Assembly: GCA_024233285.1 (NCBI GenBank)
Contig: JACKPU010000004.1
Location: 1-64,000 of the forward strand
Direction of reading: 5' to 3'
From: Opitutaceae bacterium
Lineage (GTDB): Bacteria > Verrucomicrobiota > Verrucomicrobiia > Opitutales > Opitutaceae
DNA length: 64,000 nt
In this document: positions 24,106 through 33,234 of the stretch, in pieces
Layout: each line of letters opens with the position of its first letter
Position numbering within the stretch: position 1 is the first letter of the stretch
Made by a program: the position numbers and the translations under genes
Notes under the pieces: generated by a model
What the model was told of the DNA's origin: nothing
Seen by the model: only the letters and a program-made list of their open reading frames with translations
Database searches by the model: none

Positions 24106-25729
24106 GCGAGGCCGGCACCAAGCCGGGATTGTCGTTGAGTCTCACATTCGCACATCCCCGCAACGGGGCGATGGCGCGCACGTGACCGGTAAAGCGATTG
24201 TGTTCAATCGTGAGGTCGCGGCCGCCGGGCTCGAATGAAATGGCATGCGCGGCATGCCGACCGCACTCGAAGGTGTTGTCGCGAATGACCACGGGGCCGT
24301 ATCGGGCGCCCGGCTCGTAGGTGGTGAAGTAGAGTTCGGCCCACTGCTCGAAATCACCGTTCAGAAAACTCCTGCGCCCGCGGTTTGCCGCCGGTTCGCA
24401 TTTGGTGGTGTTGTTCCTGAAGACGTTGCCGGTGAGGATGAAATCCGCGGGTTGGTTGATCCACGAGCCGCGGCCGCCATTGACGAACACGTTGTTGCGC
24501 ACGGTCACACGGGCACAGGACTTTTCGACGCTCATCACCCGCGAGCCGTTGGTGCCATCCACGAAGTTCTCCTCGACGAGGGCGTTTTCGCAAAACTCGG
24601 CGAGGAAAAACGCCCCCATGCGCGATCCGGTGATGCGATTGCCGACGAAGTGAATGTCACGACATTTCTGGATGTGCATCGTATCGCCCGGCGCGCTGAA
24701 GCTGCTGTTACTCACCGTGACGCCTTGGCAACCTACCAGATCAAAGGCGCCTTTGCCGGGGCCGGCGCCCACGGGGGAAAACAGCGCCAAGTGGGCTTCG
24801 AACAGGTTGGCGATGAGTTTGACGTTGGGACCGGCCGTGCCGGCGAAGACCAGGGGTGGGGCGTCAATTTTTTCGGCGATGCGCACGTAGTCCGGGGCGC
24901 TTTCGATCACGGCGTATTGCCGGCCTCGCACGATGTTTGCAGGCAGCGAATCGCCAAAGAGGCAGATCCAGTGGTGACCGCGCAACGCCTCGGGGCCCTC
25001 GTGCCGCGGGGTGAGCGGCAAAGGGGTGGTGTTGTCGAACCAGATGCGGTCGTCGCTGGATTCGATGCGCAGCGGACCGTGCACCAGATCATGTCGAAAA
25101 TAGCGGGCCGCGTGTTCGCGTTCCGCCGGACGGTGATCGTCCGGCCAGACCGTGATTTGCCAAAGGTAGCCGTAGTCCCACATGAATTTTCCGCAATTTT
25201 CGAACCGGCAGTTTTTTATCATGATCCGGTGGGCATGGCGTGAGATGCGCTTCTCGTCATGCGGGTCCTCCTTGCCTTGGACGGTGATGACCGCGCCGGC
25301 CACCCCCTGGGCGGTGATGGCGGTGAAAGACAGATTGCGGGTGTTTCCGGCCTGACTGGTGGTGACAAGAATCGGCCGGGTGTTGGCGTTCGGTGGCCAA
25401 GGGTTGTCCGGGCGCGTCGGATCAAAGACGTGACCGGAAAAGTGTCCACCGGTCCAACTGAAGTCCTCCAAGTCTTCGCCCTGAAACAGCACCACGCGGG
25501 CGCGGTCCTTTAACGCCGGCGGCAAATGGAAACGCGCACCCGCTGCGTTGACGTGGGTGTCTGGGCGCAGGGGAATCGGAGTGCAGCCATCCAGATGATA
25601 ATCGCCGGGAGGGATGGTTACCACGCGGCTGGCGGACCCGCGGCCGGCAAACAAGCGGGTGAGTTTGTCCGTATCGTCAGCAGACACGAATCGAGCCTGG
25701 GTGGCCCGGTGATTGATCGCAATGTCCAA
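24098..25729 (-). CDS. Right-handed parallel beta-helix protein
   Basis: A 543-residue protein of pectate-lyase-like fold. Many NxVxxNxF-type rungs are readable, such as VTVSNSSFSAPG, IHFVGNRITG, ALVEENFVDG, VTVRNNVFVNG and VVIRDNTFE. A sugar-active or structural role fits; catalytic residues cannot be assigned and no signal peptide is clear. The frame is open to an ATG at 25906, which would overlap aspS. I prefer the TTG at 25729, which has GAGG six bases upstream, and after which the sequence becomes protein-like (DIAINHRATQARFVSADDTD). Confidence 0.75.
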   Translation of the reverse strand: MDIAINHRATQARFVSADDTDKLTRLFAGRGSASRVVTIPPGDYHLDGCTPIPLRPDTHVNAAGARFHLPPALKDRARVVLFQGEDLEDFSWTGGHFSGHVFDPTRPDNPWPPNANTRPILVTTSQAGNTRNLSFTAITAQGVAGAVITVQGKEDPHDEKRISRHAHRIMIKNCRFENCGKFMWDYGYLWQITVWPDDHRPAEREHAARYFRHDLVHGPLRIESSDDRIWFDNTTPLPLTPRHEGPEALRGHHWICLFGDSLPANIVRGRQYAVIESAPDYVRIAEKIDAPPLVFAGTAGPNVKLIANLFEAHLALFSPVGAGPGKGAFDLVGCQGVTVSNSSFSAPGDTMHIQKCRDIHFVGNRITGSRMGAFFLAEFCENALVEENFVDGTNGSRVMSVEKSCARVTVRNNVFVNGGRGSWINQPADFILTGNVFRNNTTKCEPAANRGRRSFLNGDFEQWAELYFTTYEPGARYGPVVIRDNTFECGRHAAHAISFEPGGRDLTIEHNRFTGHVRAIAPLRGCANVRLNDNPGLVPASLS

Positions 25730-25895
25730 GCTGATCCTCGGCCTGAACGCTTGCCGGCACCGAGGTGAACGGGATTTGGCGCCTTGAACACGCAGCGCTC
25801 TCAATCCGGCCCCGCGATGTGCCGTAAGGAATGACGGAGAAAGACATTGCACCCGGGGCCGGCTCCGGGTTGTGCTGTCCGACTGTATTTTTATC

Positions 25896-27689
25896 ATGAA
25901 GCGCACCCATCACTGTGCCCAACTCACCAAAGCCGATCTCGGCGCCGACGTGGCGCTGGCCGGCTGGGTGGACTCGATCCGCGACCACGGCGGCATTATC
26001 TTCATCGATTTGCGTGACCGCAAAGGCATCACGCAGGTGAAGTTTGACCCGCAGGACGACGCGAATCTGGGCGCGCGGGCCGCGCAGCTGAAGCCCGAGT
26101 CGGTGATCGCGATCACCGGCAAGGTCGTCGAACGCCCGGCGGGCACGGTCAATGCCTCGCTGCCCACCGGTGAAGTCGAGGTCAACGCGACCGCACTGGA
26201 AGTGCTCAACGCGTCCGACACCCCGCCATTCCCGCTCGACGATGCCGGGGGCGACAAGGTCAACGAAGACCTGCGCCTGACCTACCGCTATCTCGATCTG
26301 CGCCGCCCGAAGATGCGCAAGAACCTGCGGGTGCGCCATACCGCCACCAAGGCGATTCGCGATTACTTCGATTCGCAGGAATTCATCGAGGTGGAGACCC
26401 CCGCGCTGTTCAAAAGCACGCCGGAAGGCGCGCGCGAATACCTCGTGCCGTCACGCATTCATCCGGGTGAATTTTACGCGCTTTCGCAGTCCCCGCAGCA
26501 GTTCAAGCAGATCCTGATGGTGGCCGGCGTGGAAAAGTATTTCCAGATCGCCCGCTGTTTCCGTGACGAGGACCTCCGCGCCGACCGGCAGATGGAGTTC
26601 ACGCAGGTCGACGTCGAGGCCTCGTTCGTGACGCGCGAGGACATCTACGCGTTGTTCGAAGGCATGTTGAAGAAGGTCTGGAAGGATGTGCTCAACGTGG
26701 ACATCGCCACGCCGTTCCTCCGCCTGCCGTTCCATGACGCGATGAACCGGTTCGGCGTGGACAAGCCCGACATGCGTTTCGCGCTCGAGCTGCAGGACTT
26801 CACCGAGCTGTTCAAAACCTCGGCCTTCAAGGTCTTCGCCTCCACCGCGACCGGCGGCGGCGCGATCAAGGCGCTCAATGCCAAGGGCCTCGCCGATGTC
26901 ACCCAAGGCGAGCTCAAGGCGCTGGAAGACGCCGCGAAATCGCTCGGCGCCAAGGGCCTCGCCTTCATCAAGGTCGAGGGCGGCGAATGGAAGTCGCCCA
27001 TCGTGAAATTCTTCTCCGACGCCGAGAAGGCCGAACTCACGGCCAAGCTGAACATCGAGGATGGCGACATCATCTTCTTCGCCGCGGCGGAATGGGAGCG
27101 CGCCTGCACGATCCTCGGCCGCGTGCGGCTCGATGCCGCGCAACTGCTGGTCAAACGTGGCAAGCTCACCCTGCGCCCGGACGATTGGAAATTCCTTTGG
27201 GTGGTCGATTTCCCGCTCATGAGCTACGACGAGGAACGCGGCGGCTACGCGGCCACGCACCATCCGTTCACCGCGCCGGTCACGGAAGACACCGCATTGC
27301 TCGACAGCGATCCGAAGGCCGTCCGCGGCCAGCACTACGACGTCGTGCTCAACGGCATGGAACTCGGCGGCGGATCGATCCGGATTCACCAGCCCGCGTT
27401 GCAGAAGAAAGTCTTCGAAGACGTGTTGAAGATTCCGGCCGATGTGGTCGAGAGCCGCTTCGGCTACATGCTCAAGGCCTTTACCTACGGCGCCCCGCCG
27501 CACGGCGGCATTGCCTTCGGTCTGGACCGCATGGTCGCGCTGCTTTGCGGCACGACGAGCATCCGCGATGTGATCGCCTTCCCCAAGACCCAGAAGGGCC
27601 AGGATCTGATGGCGCAAAGCCCGACACCCGTTACCGCGAAACAACTTAAGGAACTGCACATCCAGACGGTGGTGCCCGTCGAGGAGTGA
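25896..27689 (+). CDS. aspS: Aspartyl-tRNA synthetase
   Basis: A 597-residue class IIb synthetase of bacterial type with an OB anticodon-binding N-terminus (GWVDSIRDHGGIIFIDLRDRKG), motif 2 region IARCFRDEDLRADRQMEFTQVD, an inserted GAD domain (about 300-420) and motif 3 GGIAFGLDRMVALL. It charges tRNA-Asp. Whether it also charges tRNA-Asn depends on gatCAB, which is not in the window. The start at 25896 is by homology. A strong terminator follows. Confidence 0.96.
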   Translation: MKRTHHCAQLTKADLGADVALAGWVDSIRDHGGIIFIDLRDRKGITQVKFDPQDDANLGARAAQLKPESVIAITGKVVERPAGTVNASLPTGEVEVNATALEVLNASDTPPFPLDDAGGDKVNEDLRLTYRYLDLRRPKMRKNLRVRHTATKAIRDYFDSQEFIEVETPALFKSTPEGAREYLVPSRIHPGEFYALSQSPQQFKQILMVAGVEKYFQIARCFRDEDLRADRQMEFTQVDVEASFVTREDIYALFEGMLKKVWKDVLNVDIATPFLRLPFHDAMNRFGVDKPDMRFALELQDFTELFKTSAFKVFASTATGGGAIKALNAKGLADVTQGELKALEDAAKSLGAKGLAFIKVEGGEWKSPIVKFFSDAEKAELTAKLNIEDGDIIFFAAAEWERACTILGRVRLDAAQLLVKRGKLTLRPDDWKFLWVVDFPLMSYDEERGGYAATHHPFTAPVTEDTALLDSDPKAVRGQHYDVVLNGMELGGGSIRIHQPALQKKVFEDVLKIPADVVESRFGYMLKAFTYGAPPHGGIAFGLDRMVALLCGTTSIRDVIAFPKTQKGQDLMAQSPTPVTAKQLKELHIQTVVPVEE

Positions 27690-27713
27690 GTTTGGTTTGG
27701 ATTGCAACGCCAG

Positions 27714-27741
27714 AAAGGGACCCGGCAACGGGTCCCTTTTT
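27714..27741 (+). terminator. Rho-independent terminator of aspS
   Basis: AAAGGGACCC, GGCAAC, GGGTCCCTTTTT forms a 10-bp stem followed by a run of five T, 25 bp after the aspS stop. Confidence 0.92.
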
Positions 27742-27788
27742 GGGTCCGGATCCGGCGGCATGGATCGAAAAAATTCAAATCCGGGCGT

Positions 27789-27804
27789 TGGCATGGACCC
27801 TGCT
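27789..27804 (+). promoter_or_regulatory. Sigma-54 promoter candidate of amtB-glnB
   Basis: TTGGCAT, GGACC, CTGCT has GG and GC dinucleotides at the exact sigma-54 spacing (TGGCA[CT]-N5-[TC]TGCW). It lies 72 bp before the amtB start, in an intergenic region after the aspS terminator. Nitrogen-controlled sigma-54 promoters are the classical arrangement for ammonium transporter/PII operons. Confidence 0.62.
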
Positions 27805-27876
27805 AAACCGGTAGGCAGCCCCATCACGCGATAGGGTGTCTTACTAGATAACTAACCCACTACAGCACCAAACATT

Positions 27877-29280
27877 ATGAAGCAACGGTCCCAGTTTCTG
27901 ACCAGAGGGCTAAAGATGGCAGGCATCTTTATGTTCCTGGCTCTGTTCTCGACAGTCTTCGCGCAGGAGGCGGCTACGGTCGCTGAGGAAGCGCCCAAAT
28001 ACGCAAGCTACGATGATTTCACCGCCTCATCCGGCTTTGCCCTCTTCACGGTCAACAATCTCTGGTTGTTGGTTTCCGCGGCGCTGGTGTTCCTGATGCA
28101 CTTGGGTTTCGCCACGCTGGAAACCGGTCTCACGCAGTCGAAAAACACGGTGAACATTCTGTTCAAGAACATGTTCATCGTCTGTATCGGCATCCTCGGC
28201 TACGCGTTTTATGGCTTCAACGCCATGTATCCGGGTGATTTCAACGGCTGGTTTGCCGCCGGCAGCTGGTTCAGCGTGGACAATGAGGACGTCACGATGG
28301 TGACCGACCTCTACAATAATTACACGTGGTGGACTGACTTTATCTTCCAGGCGATGTTTGCCGCGACCGCCGCGACGATCGTCTCCGGTGCGGTGGCCGA
28401 GCGCGTGAAGCTCTCCAGCTTCATGATCTACGCCACGCTCCTCGTGACCTTCATCTACCCGATGACCGGTTCCTGGCAGTGGGGCGGCGGCTGGCTGTCC
28501 AGCCTCGCGCTCGGCGGCACCGTCGATGGCGAGCCGATCGGCTTCTACGACTTTGCGGGTTCGACCTTGGTGCACGCGTTCGGTGGTTTCGCCGCCCTCG
28601 CTGCGGTGATCGTGCTCGGACCGCGCCTCGGCAAATACGCCAACGGCAAGGTTCGCCCGATTCTCGGCCACTCCATGCCGCTCGCCATGATCGGCGTGAT
28701 GCTCCTCTGGCTCGGCTGGTATGGGTTCAACGGCGGTTCGGTGCTGAGTGCTGACCCCCGCGGTGTTTCCTACGTCTTCGTGACCACGACCCTGGCGGCC
28801 GCCGCCGGTTGCATCGGTGCGATCGTGGTTTCCTGGGTCTTGCTCAAGAAGCCTGACCTCTCGATGGGCCTCAACGGTATCCTCGCCGGTCTCGTTGGCA
28901 TCACCGCCGGCGCTGATTCCGTCGGCATGGGTGCTTCGATCATCATCGGCCTGATCGCCGGTGCCCTCGTGGTTCTCTCCGTCCTGTTCTTCGACAAGAT
29001 CAAGATCGACGATCCGGTCGGCGCGATTTCCGTCCACGGCATCTGCGGTATCTGGGGCACCCTCGCGGTCGGCATCTTTGCCGATGGCAAGAGCTTCACC
29101 AACCAGCTCGTCGGCGCCCTCGCGGTGTCCGCCACGGCCTTCGTCGCCTCGTTCATCCTGTTCACCGTGATCAAAGCCATCATGGGAGTCCGGGTCAGCG
29201 CGGAGGAAGAGACCGAGGGTCTGGACATCGGCGAACACGGCAACGAAGCCTATCCTGACTTCACGCCCGCCCACAAATGA
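27877..29280 (+). CDS. amtB: Ammonium transporter Amt
   Basis: A 467-residue inner-membrane protein with a cleavable signal peptide (LALFSTVFAQ) and eleven predicted helices. Family landmarks are LETGLTQSKNTVNILFKNM, the phenylalanine-gate region, the twin-His pair (STLVHAFGGFAALAA and GAISVHGICGIWGTLAVG), and LGWYGFNGGS. It carries ammonium into the cell and is gated by PII from the next gene. No Shine-Dalgarno sequence is visible before the ATG. Confidence 0.95.
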   Translation: MKQRSQFLTRGLKMAGIFMFLALFSTVFAQEAATVAEEAPKYASYDDFTASSGFALFTVNNLWLLVSAALVFLMHLGFATLETGLTQSKNTVNILFKNMFIVCIGILGYAFYGFNAMYPGDFNGWFAAGSWFSVDNEDVTMVTDLYNNYTWWTDFIFQAMFAATAATIVSGAVAERVKLSSFMIYATLLVTFIYPMTGSWQWGGGWLSSLALGGTVDGEPIGFYDFAGSTLVHAFGGFAALAAVIVLGPRLGKYANGKVRPILGHSMPLAMIGVMLLWLGWYGFNGGSVLSADPRGVSYVFVTTTLAAAAGCIGAIVVSWVLLKKPDLSMGLNGILAGLVGITAGADSVGMGASIIIGLIAGALVVLSVLFFDKIKIDDPVGAISVHGICGIWGTLAVGIFADGKSFTNQLVGALAVSATAFVASFILFTVIKAIMGVRVSAEEETEGLDIGEHGNEAYPDFTPAHK

Positions 29281-29288
29281 TCATGGCC

Positions 29289-29318
29289 GGTTGACTCGGC
29301 GCTTGCGCCGGGTCGACC
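29289..29318 (+). other. Long hairpin in the amtB-glnB intergenic region
   Basis: GGTTGACTCGGCG pairs with CGCCGGGTCGACC as a 13-bp stem (two G-T pairs) with a 4-base loop, starting 8 bases after the amtB stop. There is no T-run, so it is more likely an mRNA processing or stability element that separates amtB and glnB expression than a terminator. Confidence 0.6.
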
Positions 29319-29364
29319 CCCAACCTAACTCTCTAAACAGAACCTCAATACAAAATATACCCGC

Positions 29365-29703
29365 ATGAAACTTATCATCGCAATTATCAAGCCGTTCAAG
29401 CTGGAGGAAGTTAAGCAAGGCCTCTCCGAGATCGGCGTCGAGGGCATGACGGTCACCGAGGTCAAGGGCTTCGGCCGCCAGAAGGGCCACACTGAAATCT
29501 ATCGCGGTTCGGAATACACCGTGGACTTCCTGCCCAAGGTGAAAATCGAGATCGCCCTCCCGGACGAGCTCGTCGCCAAGGCCGTGGACGCCATCGTGAA
29601 AGCCGCCAAGACCGGCAAGATCGGTGACGGCAAGGTCTTCGTGGCACCGATCGACGAAGTCATTCGTATCCGCACTGAAGAGCGCGGCGAAGCGGCGGTC
29701 TGA
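29365..29703 (+). CDS. glnB: Nitrogen regulatory protein PII
   Basis: A 112-residue PII protein. It starts MKLIIAIIKPFKLEEVKQGL, has the T-loop GRQKGHTEIYRGSEYTVDFLPK with the uridylylatable Tyr51, and KIGDGKVFVAPIDEVIRIRT for nucleotide binding. It senses ATP/ADP and 2-oxoglutarate and blocks AmtB when nitrogen is plentiful. Pairing with amtB suggests the GlnK role; sequence alone does not separate GlnB from GlnK. Confidence 0.95.
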   Translation: MKLIIAIIKPFKLEEVKQGLSEIGVEGMTVTEVKGFGRQKGHTEIYRGSEYTVDFLPKVKIEIALPDELVAKAVDAIVKAAKTGKIGDGKVFVAPIDEVIRIRTEERGEAAV

Positions 29704-29729
29704 TCAGCGCTGCAACCTAACCAAGCTTC

Positions 29730-29760
29730 AAAGCCGGCTCCGACAGGAGCCGGCTTTTTG
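29730..29760 (+). terminator. Rho-independent terminator of the amtB-glnB operon
   Basis: AAAGCCGGCTCC, GACA, GGAGCCGGCTTTTT is a 12-bp stem with a T-run, 26 bp after the glnB stop. Confidence 0.93.
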
Positions 29761-29855
29761 TTTGATGCCGGTTGGGACGGGCCCGCCCAAACCCGTGACG
29801 GGCGGCCCGGTGGTCAGCACCTATCCAGCGCTACCGCGCCAAGACTGGATTGGTC

Positions 29856-30680
29856 TCAAGCCCGCGGATAGATCATCGGCGTCATGTGACTGTTCATCAC
29901 TTCGCCGACGGCGATGCCGGGGGCGAATTTCTGCCGGTCCATCTCGCGGGCGCTGGTGCCCGGTTCGATCAGGCGCATGTCCTGATCCATGTAAATGATC
30001 GTCATGACCGCCCGAGCCTGGTCCGAGGTGTTGCGACCGGCGCGGTGAAACGTCCAGCCATAGTGGAAGCTGACTTCGCCGAGATCGAACGGCGTGTCGT
30101 CCAGAGGATAATTGTGCTCCTTCATCGAGCGGCTGATCTCCTTCTCGCTTTCATCACTGATGCCGAGTTCGCGGCCGGCTTCGAATTTGTGGCTGCCCTT
30201 GGCAAAGGCGAGCGGCCCCATTTCCATCGGCGTGGCCTGGAGCGGAATCCACGCGGTGACGGAATTCGCGTTGCTCATCGGCCAATAATACTGGTCGGCG
30301 TGCCAGGGGGTGACGCCGCCGCCGGGCTCCTTGTAAAGCGCCTGGTCGTGATACATCCGAACGCCCTTGACGCCGAGCAGTTCGGTGGCGATGCGAGCGA
30401 GGCGCTGGCCCCAGCAGAATTCCTTGATGGTTTCGTTTTCCGTCCAGATGTTGCCGACTTGGAGAAACGCCTTGTGGTAGGTGTCGCGCTGCTCGATCGG
30501 CAGGTGCATCGTGTTGAGACGATAAACCTCGGACGTGATGATCGGCCCGTAATGGTTGATGACGTCGGCGGAGAGCACGTCCTTGAGCTTGATGTAGCCG
30601 TCCTGGCGGAATCGCGCGATTTGATCCGCGGTGAGCGGATAGTGGGAGTCGAGGTCGAGGGCAGGGGAAACAGTGGGCAT
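29856..30680 (-). CDS. Phytanoyl-CoA dioxygenase (PhyH) family protein, copy 1
   Basis: A 274-residue Fe(II)/2-oxoglutarate oxygenase. The facial triad is visible: HxD in VTPWHADQYYW and the distal His in GWTFHRAGRNTSD, followed by an Arg for 2-oxoglutarate. Substrate cannot be read; in Verrucomicrobiota such enzymes are numerous. It is divergent from an AraC-type gene with 88 bp between starts, an arrangement repeated at 60.5-62.4 kb with a different PhyH protein. Confidence 0.9.
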   Translation of the reverse strand: MPTVSPALDLDSHYPLTADQIARFRQDGYIKLKDVLSADVINHYGPIITSEVYRLNTMHLPIEQRDTYHKAFLQVGNIWTENETIKEFCWGQRLARIATELLGVKGVRMYHDQALYKEPGGGVTPWHADQYYWPMSNANSVTAWIPLQATPMEMGPLAFAKGSHKFEAGRELGISDESEKEISRSMKEHNYPLDDTPFDLGEVSFHYGWTFHRAGRNTSDQARAVMTIIYMDQDMRLIEPGTSAREMDRQKFAPGIAVGEVMNSHMTPMIYPRA

Positions 30681-30768
30681 GACGGAGAAAATTTAGCGCA
30701 ATCCCCTCGGCCGGGCTACGCGAATGTTGACCAGTTATGGTATTTAATTAACTCAAAAACGACATAAT

Positions 30769-31623
30769 ATGTTGGCTCAGTTCGAAAAAGTATCACTCAA
30801 GGCCGGCGAATCCTTTGCCTGCCGCGAGTTTGCGACCGCCCGCTTTTTTTCGCCGTTTCATTTTCATCCGGAGTGCGAACTGACCTTGATTGAGGCGAGC
30901 CATGGCCTGCGCTTCGTGGGCGACAGCATCGAGCGGTTCGGAGCGGGCGATTTGGTGCTGCTGGGGCCGGGGTTGCCGCATTACTGGAACAATCCGCCCG
31001 ATTGGCGCGGCAAGGCGAAGTCCATTGTGGTGCAGTTTTTGCCGGAGGTCCTGGGGCCGGCGCCCGAGCTGGCCGCCGTGCGGGCGCTGCTGCAACGCGC
31101 GGGGCGGGGCGTGCATTTCACCGGCCGCGCCGCACGCGAGGCCACGATCCGGCTGCGAGGCATGAGCGACCTGGCCCCGTTGCCACGGCTGTTGCGGCTG
31201 ATCGAAACCCTGCACCTGCTGGCCGCGGCGCGCGGGACGCGGTTGCTGGCCAGTGCGGGTTATGCGCCGGTTTTCAACTGGGAGGATCAGGGTCGGCTCG
31301 CGCGCGTCTTGGATTACGTCAATGCCGCGCTGACCGAAGGCGTTGAACAACGCGAAGCCGCGCGTCGCGCCGGCCTGACCCCGGCCGGCTTCAGCCGTTA
31401 CTTTCGTCGCAAACTCGGACACACGTTTGAATCCTTCGTGAATGAAGTGCGCGTCGGCCGGATTTGCCGGGCCTTGATTGACGAGCCGGAACGAGCCGTG
31501 GCGGAGATCGCCTTCGCCCACGGCTACAACAATCTCGCGAATTTCAACCGTCAGTTTTTGCGCCGGACGGGGCTTTCGCCGGTTGCCTATCGTCGTAAGC
31601 ATCGTGGAACGGTGACATTGTAA
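30769..31623 (+). CDS. AraC-family regulator with cupin sensor, copy 1
   Basis: A 284-residue protein. The N-terminal cupin region has FSPFHFHPECELTLIEASHG and GDLVLLGPGLPHYW, so a small ligand is likely bound there. The C-terminus has two helix-turn-helix motifs (EAARRAGLTPAGFSRYFRRK and VAEIAFAHGYNNLANFNRQF). It is divergent from the dioxygenase gene and probably controls it. No ribosome binding site is visible. Confidence 0.92.
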   Translation: MLAQFEKVSLKAGESFACREFATARFFSPFHFHPECELTLIEASHGLRFVGDSIERFGAGDLVLLGPGLPHYWNNPPDWRGKAKSIVVQFLPEVLGPAPELAAVRALLQRAGRGVHFTGRAAREATIRLRGMSDLAPLPRLLRLIETLHLLAAARGTRLLASAGYAPVFNWEDQGRLARVLDYVNAALTEGVEQREAARRAGLTPAGFSRYFRRKLGHTFESFVNEVRVGRICRALIDEPERAVAEIAFAHGYNNLANFNRQFLRRTGLSPVAYRRKHRGTVTL

Positions 31624-31709
31624 CCCAATCGATCCATCCGGCCTTTTTACACGTTTTTAGCCATAGTGCTGCTTGCCGAAATCGTTGCCGCTACGGAACT
31701 TTAGGATGC

Positions 31710-32099
31710 ATGTCCAAGCCGAGCATATTGGTTGTCGATGATGAGCAGGATATTTGCGGAATTGCCCAGCTGTTGCTGGAAAATGCCGGATGCGATGTCG
31801 TGTGCACCACGAATGCGGCCCGCGCTTTGGCGGCCGTCGAGCAGCGGGATTTCGACCTGCTCATCACCGATATGCTCATGCCGGAGATGGACGGGGTCGA
31901 ATTGATCAACTCGGTGCGCCGGACCAAACCGGACCAGCGCATCATGGCGATTTCGGGCGGTGGCATGGCGCCGCGGGAAAGCTACCTGCAGATCGCCTCA
32001 ATGTATGGCGTGAACGGTGTGCTGGCCAAGCCCTTCAGTCGTGACCAATTGCTCAAGGCGGTCCTGGCCTGCGGGATCGAGCTCCCCGAGGCGAACTGA
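31710..32099 (+). CDS. Single-domain response regulator
   Basis: A 129-residue receiver-only protein. Asp10, Asp11, the phospho-acceptor Asp54 (LLITDMLMPEMDG) and Lys107 (VLAKPFS) are all present. With no output domain it is likely an intermediate in a phosphorelay or a CheY-like protein. No kinase adjoins; the two hybrid kinases in the window are possible partners, which is a guess. Confidence 0.93.
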   Translation: MSKPSILVVDDEQDICGIAQLLLENAGCDVVCTTNAARALAAVEQRDFDLLITDMLMPEMDGVELINSVRRTKPDQRIMAISGGGMAPRESYLQIASMYGVNGVLAKPFSRDQLLKAVLACGIELPEAN

Positions 32100-32133
32100 A
32101 CCGATACGCAAGCGCCGCTACGGAAAGGCTGCC

Positions 32134-33228
32134 TCAGTTGGCGAAGAGCACGCAGACGGCCAGCGGCACCGACGCCTCGTGCGGGGTGACGGTGAGCTGT
32201 CCGGTGTCCGCATCCACACGGAAGCTGCGCAATGTGTTGGAGTTTTGATTGGCCGCGAGCAACCAGCGGCCGTCGGGTGAGAGCGCGAAATTGCGCGGCG
32301 AACGGCCACCAGTCGGGGTGTGACCCAGCGGCGTGAGTTTGTCGCTGGCGGCATCAAAGCCGAAAATGGCGATGCTGTCGTGACCGCGATTGGAGCCGTA
32401 AACGAATTTGCCGTTCGGATGGACGCGCACTTCCGCGGTGGTGTTGTCACCGGTGAAATCGACGGGCAGGGTCGGCTGGGTGTCGCGGGGCGTCAGCGAT
32501 CCGGTCGCGCTGTCGTAAGCGTAGCACGTCAGCGTGCTGTTCAGCTCGTTGATCACGAAAACGTGCCGGCCGTCCGGGCTGAACGCCGAGTGACGGGGAC
32601 CGGCTCCCGGTGCGGTTTGCACATAGGGTGTGGCGGCGGGAGTGAGCGTGGCGTTGGCGGCATCGAGGACGTAAGTGTAAACGCGGTCGAGGCCGAGGTC
32701 GCATACAATGACGTGACGGTTGTCCGGCGCGATGTTGGCGGAGTGCACGTGGGCCGCTTCCTGCCGGGTCGGATGCACCCCTTTGCCGGTGTGGGGAATG
32801 ATGCTCACCGGTTCGCCCAGCGAGCCGTCGGGGTGAATGGGCAGGGTGGCGACAATCGCCGTGTGATAATGCGAAACGATCAGACAGCGCCCGGTGGCGT
32901 CGGTCGTGAGATGACACGGAGCCTTGCCGCCGCTGTCCTGCACGCGATCAGGGATGAGCTTCCCGGTTTCCAAATCGACCGAGAAGGGCACGGCCAGCGT
33001 GTCGCGTTCGCTCACGGCGTAGAGGTGCTGCTTGTCGGGCGAGAGCGCGATCCACGTCGGATTGGCGGTGGTGGCGACGAGTTCGGGCGTGGAAAACGCG
33101 CCGGTTTCGCGATCCAGGCGCACCGTGTAGATGCCCTTGCTGGTGGTGCGGGTGTAGGTGCCGAGAAAAACGAGATGTTCGGAAGCGGATGCAGTCAAAG
33201 TCATGATCAGTAAGAGAAGAAAACGCAT
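32134..33228 (-). CDS. Lactonase family protein (7-bladed beta-propeller, Pgl-like)
   Basis: A 364-residue exported protein (signal MRFLLLLIMTLTASA). Blade repeats read as YTRTTSKGIYTVRLD, NPTWIALSPDKQHLYAV, GAGPRHSAFSPDGRHVFV and RSPRNFALSPDGRWLLAANQ. The family includes 6-phosphogluconolactonase YbhE, but a signal peptide argues for a periplasmic or secreted sugar lactonase. It follows tdk after 6 bp. Confidence 0.9.
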   Translation of the reverse strand: MRFLLLLIMTLTASASEHLVFLGTYTRTTSKGIYTVRLDRETGAFSTPELVATTANPTWIALSPDKQHLYAVSERDTLAVPFSVDLETGKLIPDRVQDSGGKAPCHLTTDATGRCLIVSHYHTAIVATLPIHPDGSLGEPVSIIPHTGKGVHPTRQEAAHVHSANIAPDNRHVIVCDLGLDRVYTYVLDAANATLTPAATPYVQTAPGAGPRHSAFSPDGRHVFVINELNSTLTCYAYDSATGSLTPRDTQPTLPVDFTGDNTTAEVRVHPNGKFVYGSNRGHDSIAIFGFDAASDKLTPLGHTPTGGRSPRNFALSPDGRWLLAANQNSNTLRSFRVDADTGQLTVTPHEASVPLAVCVLFAN

Positions 33229-33234
33229 GGGGAA

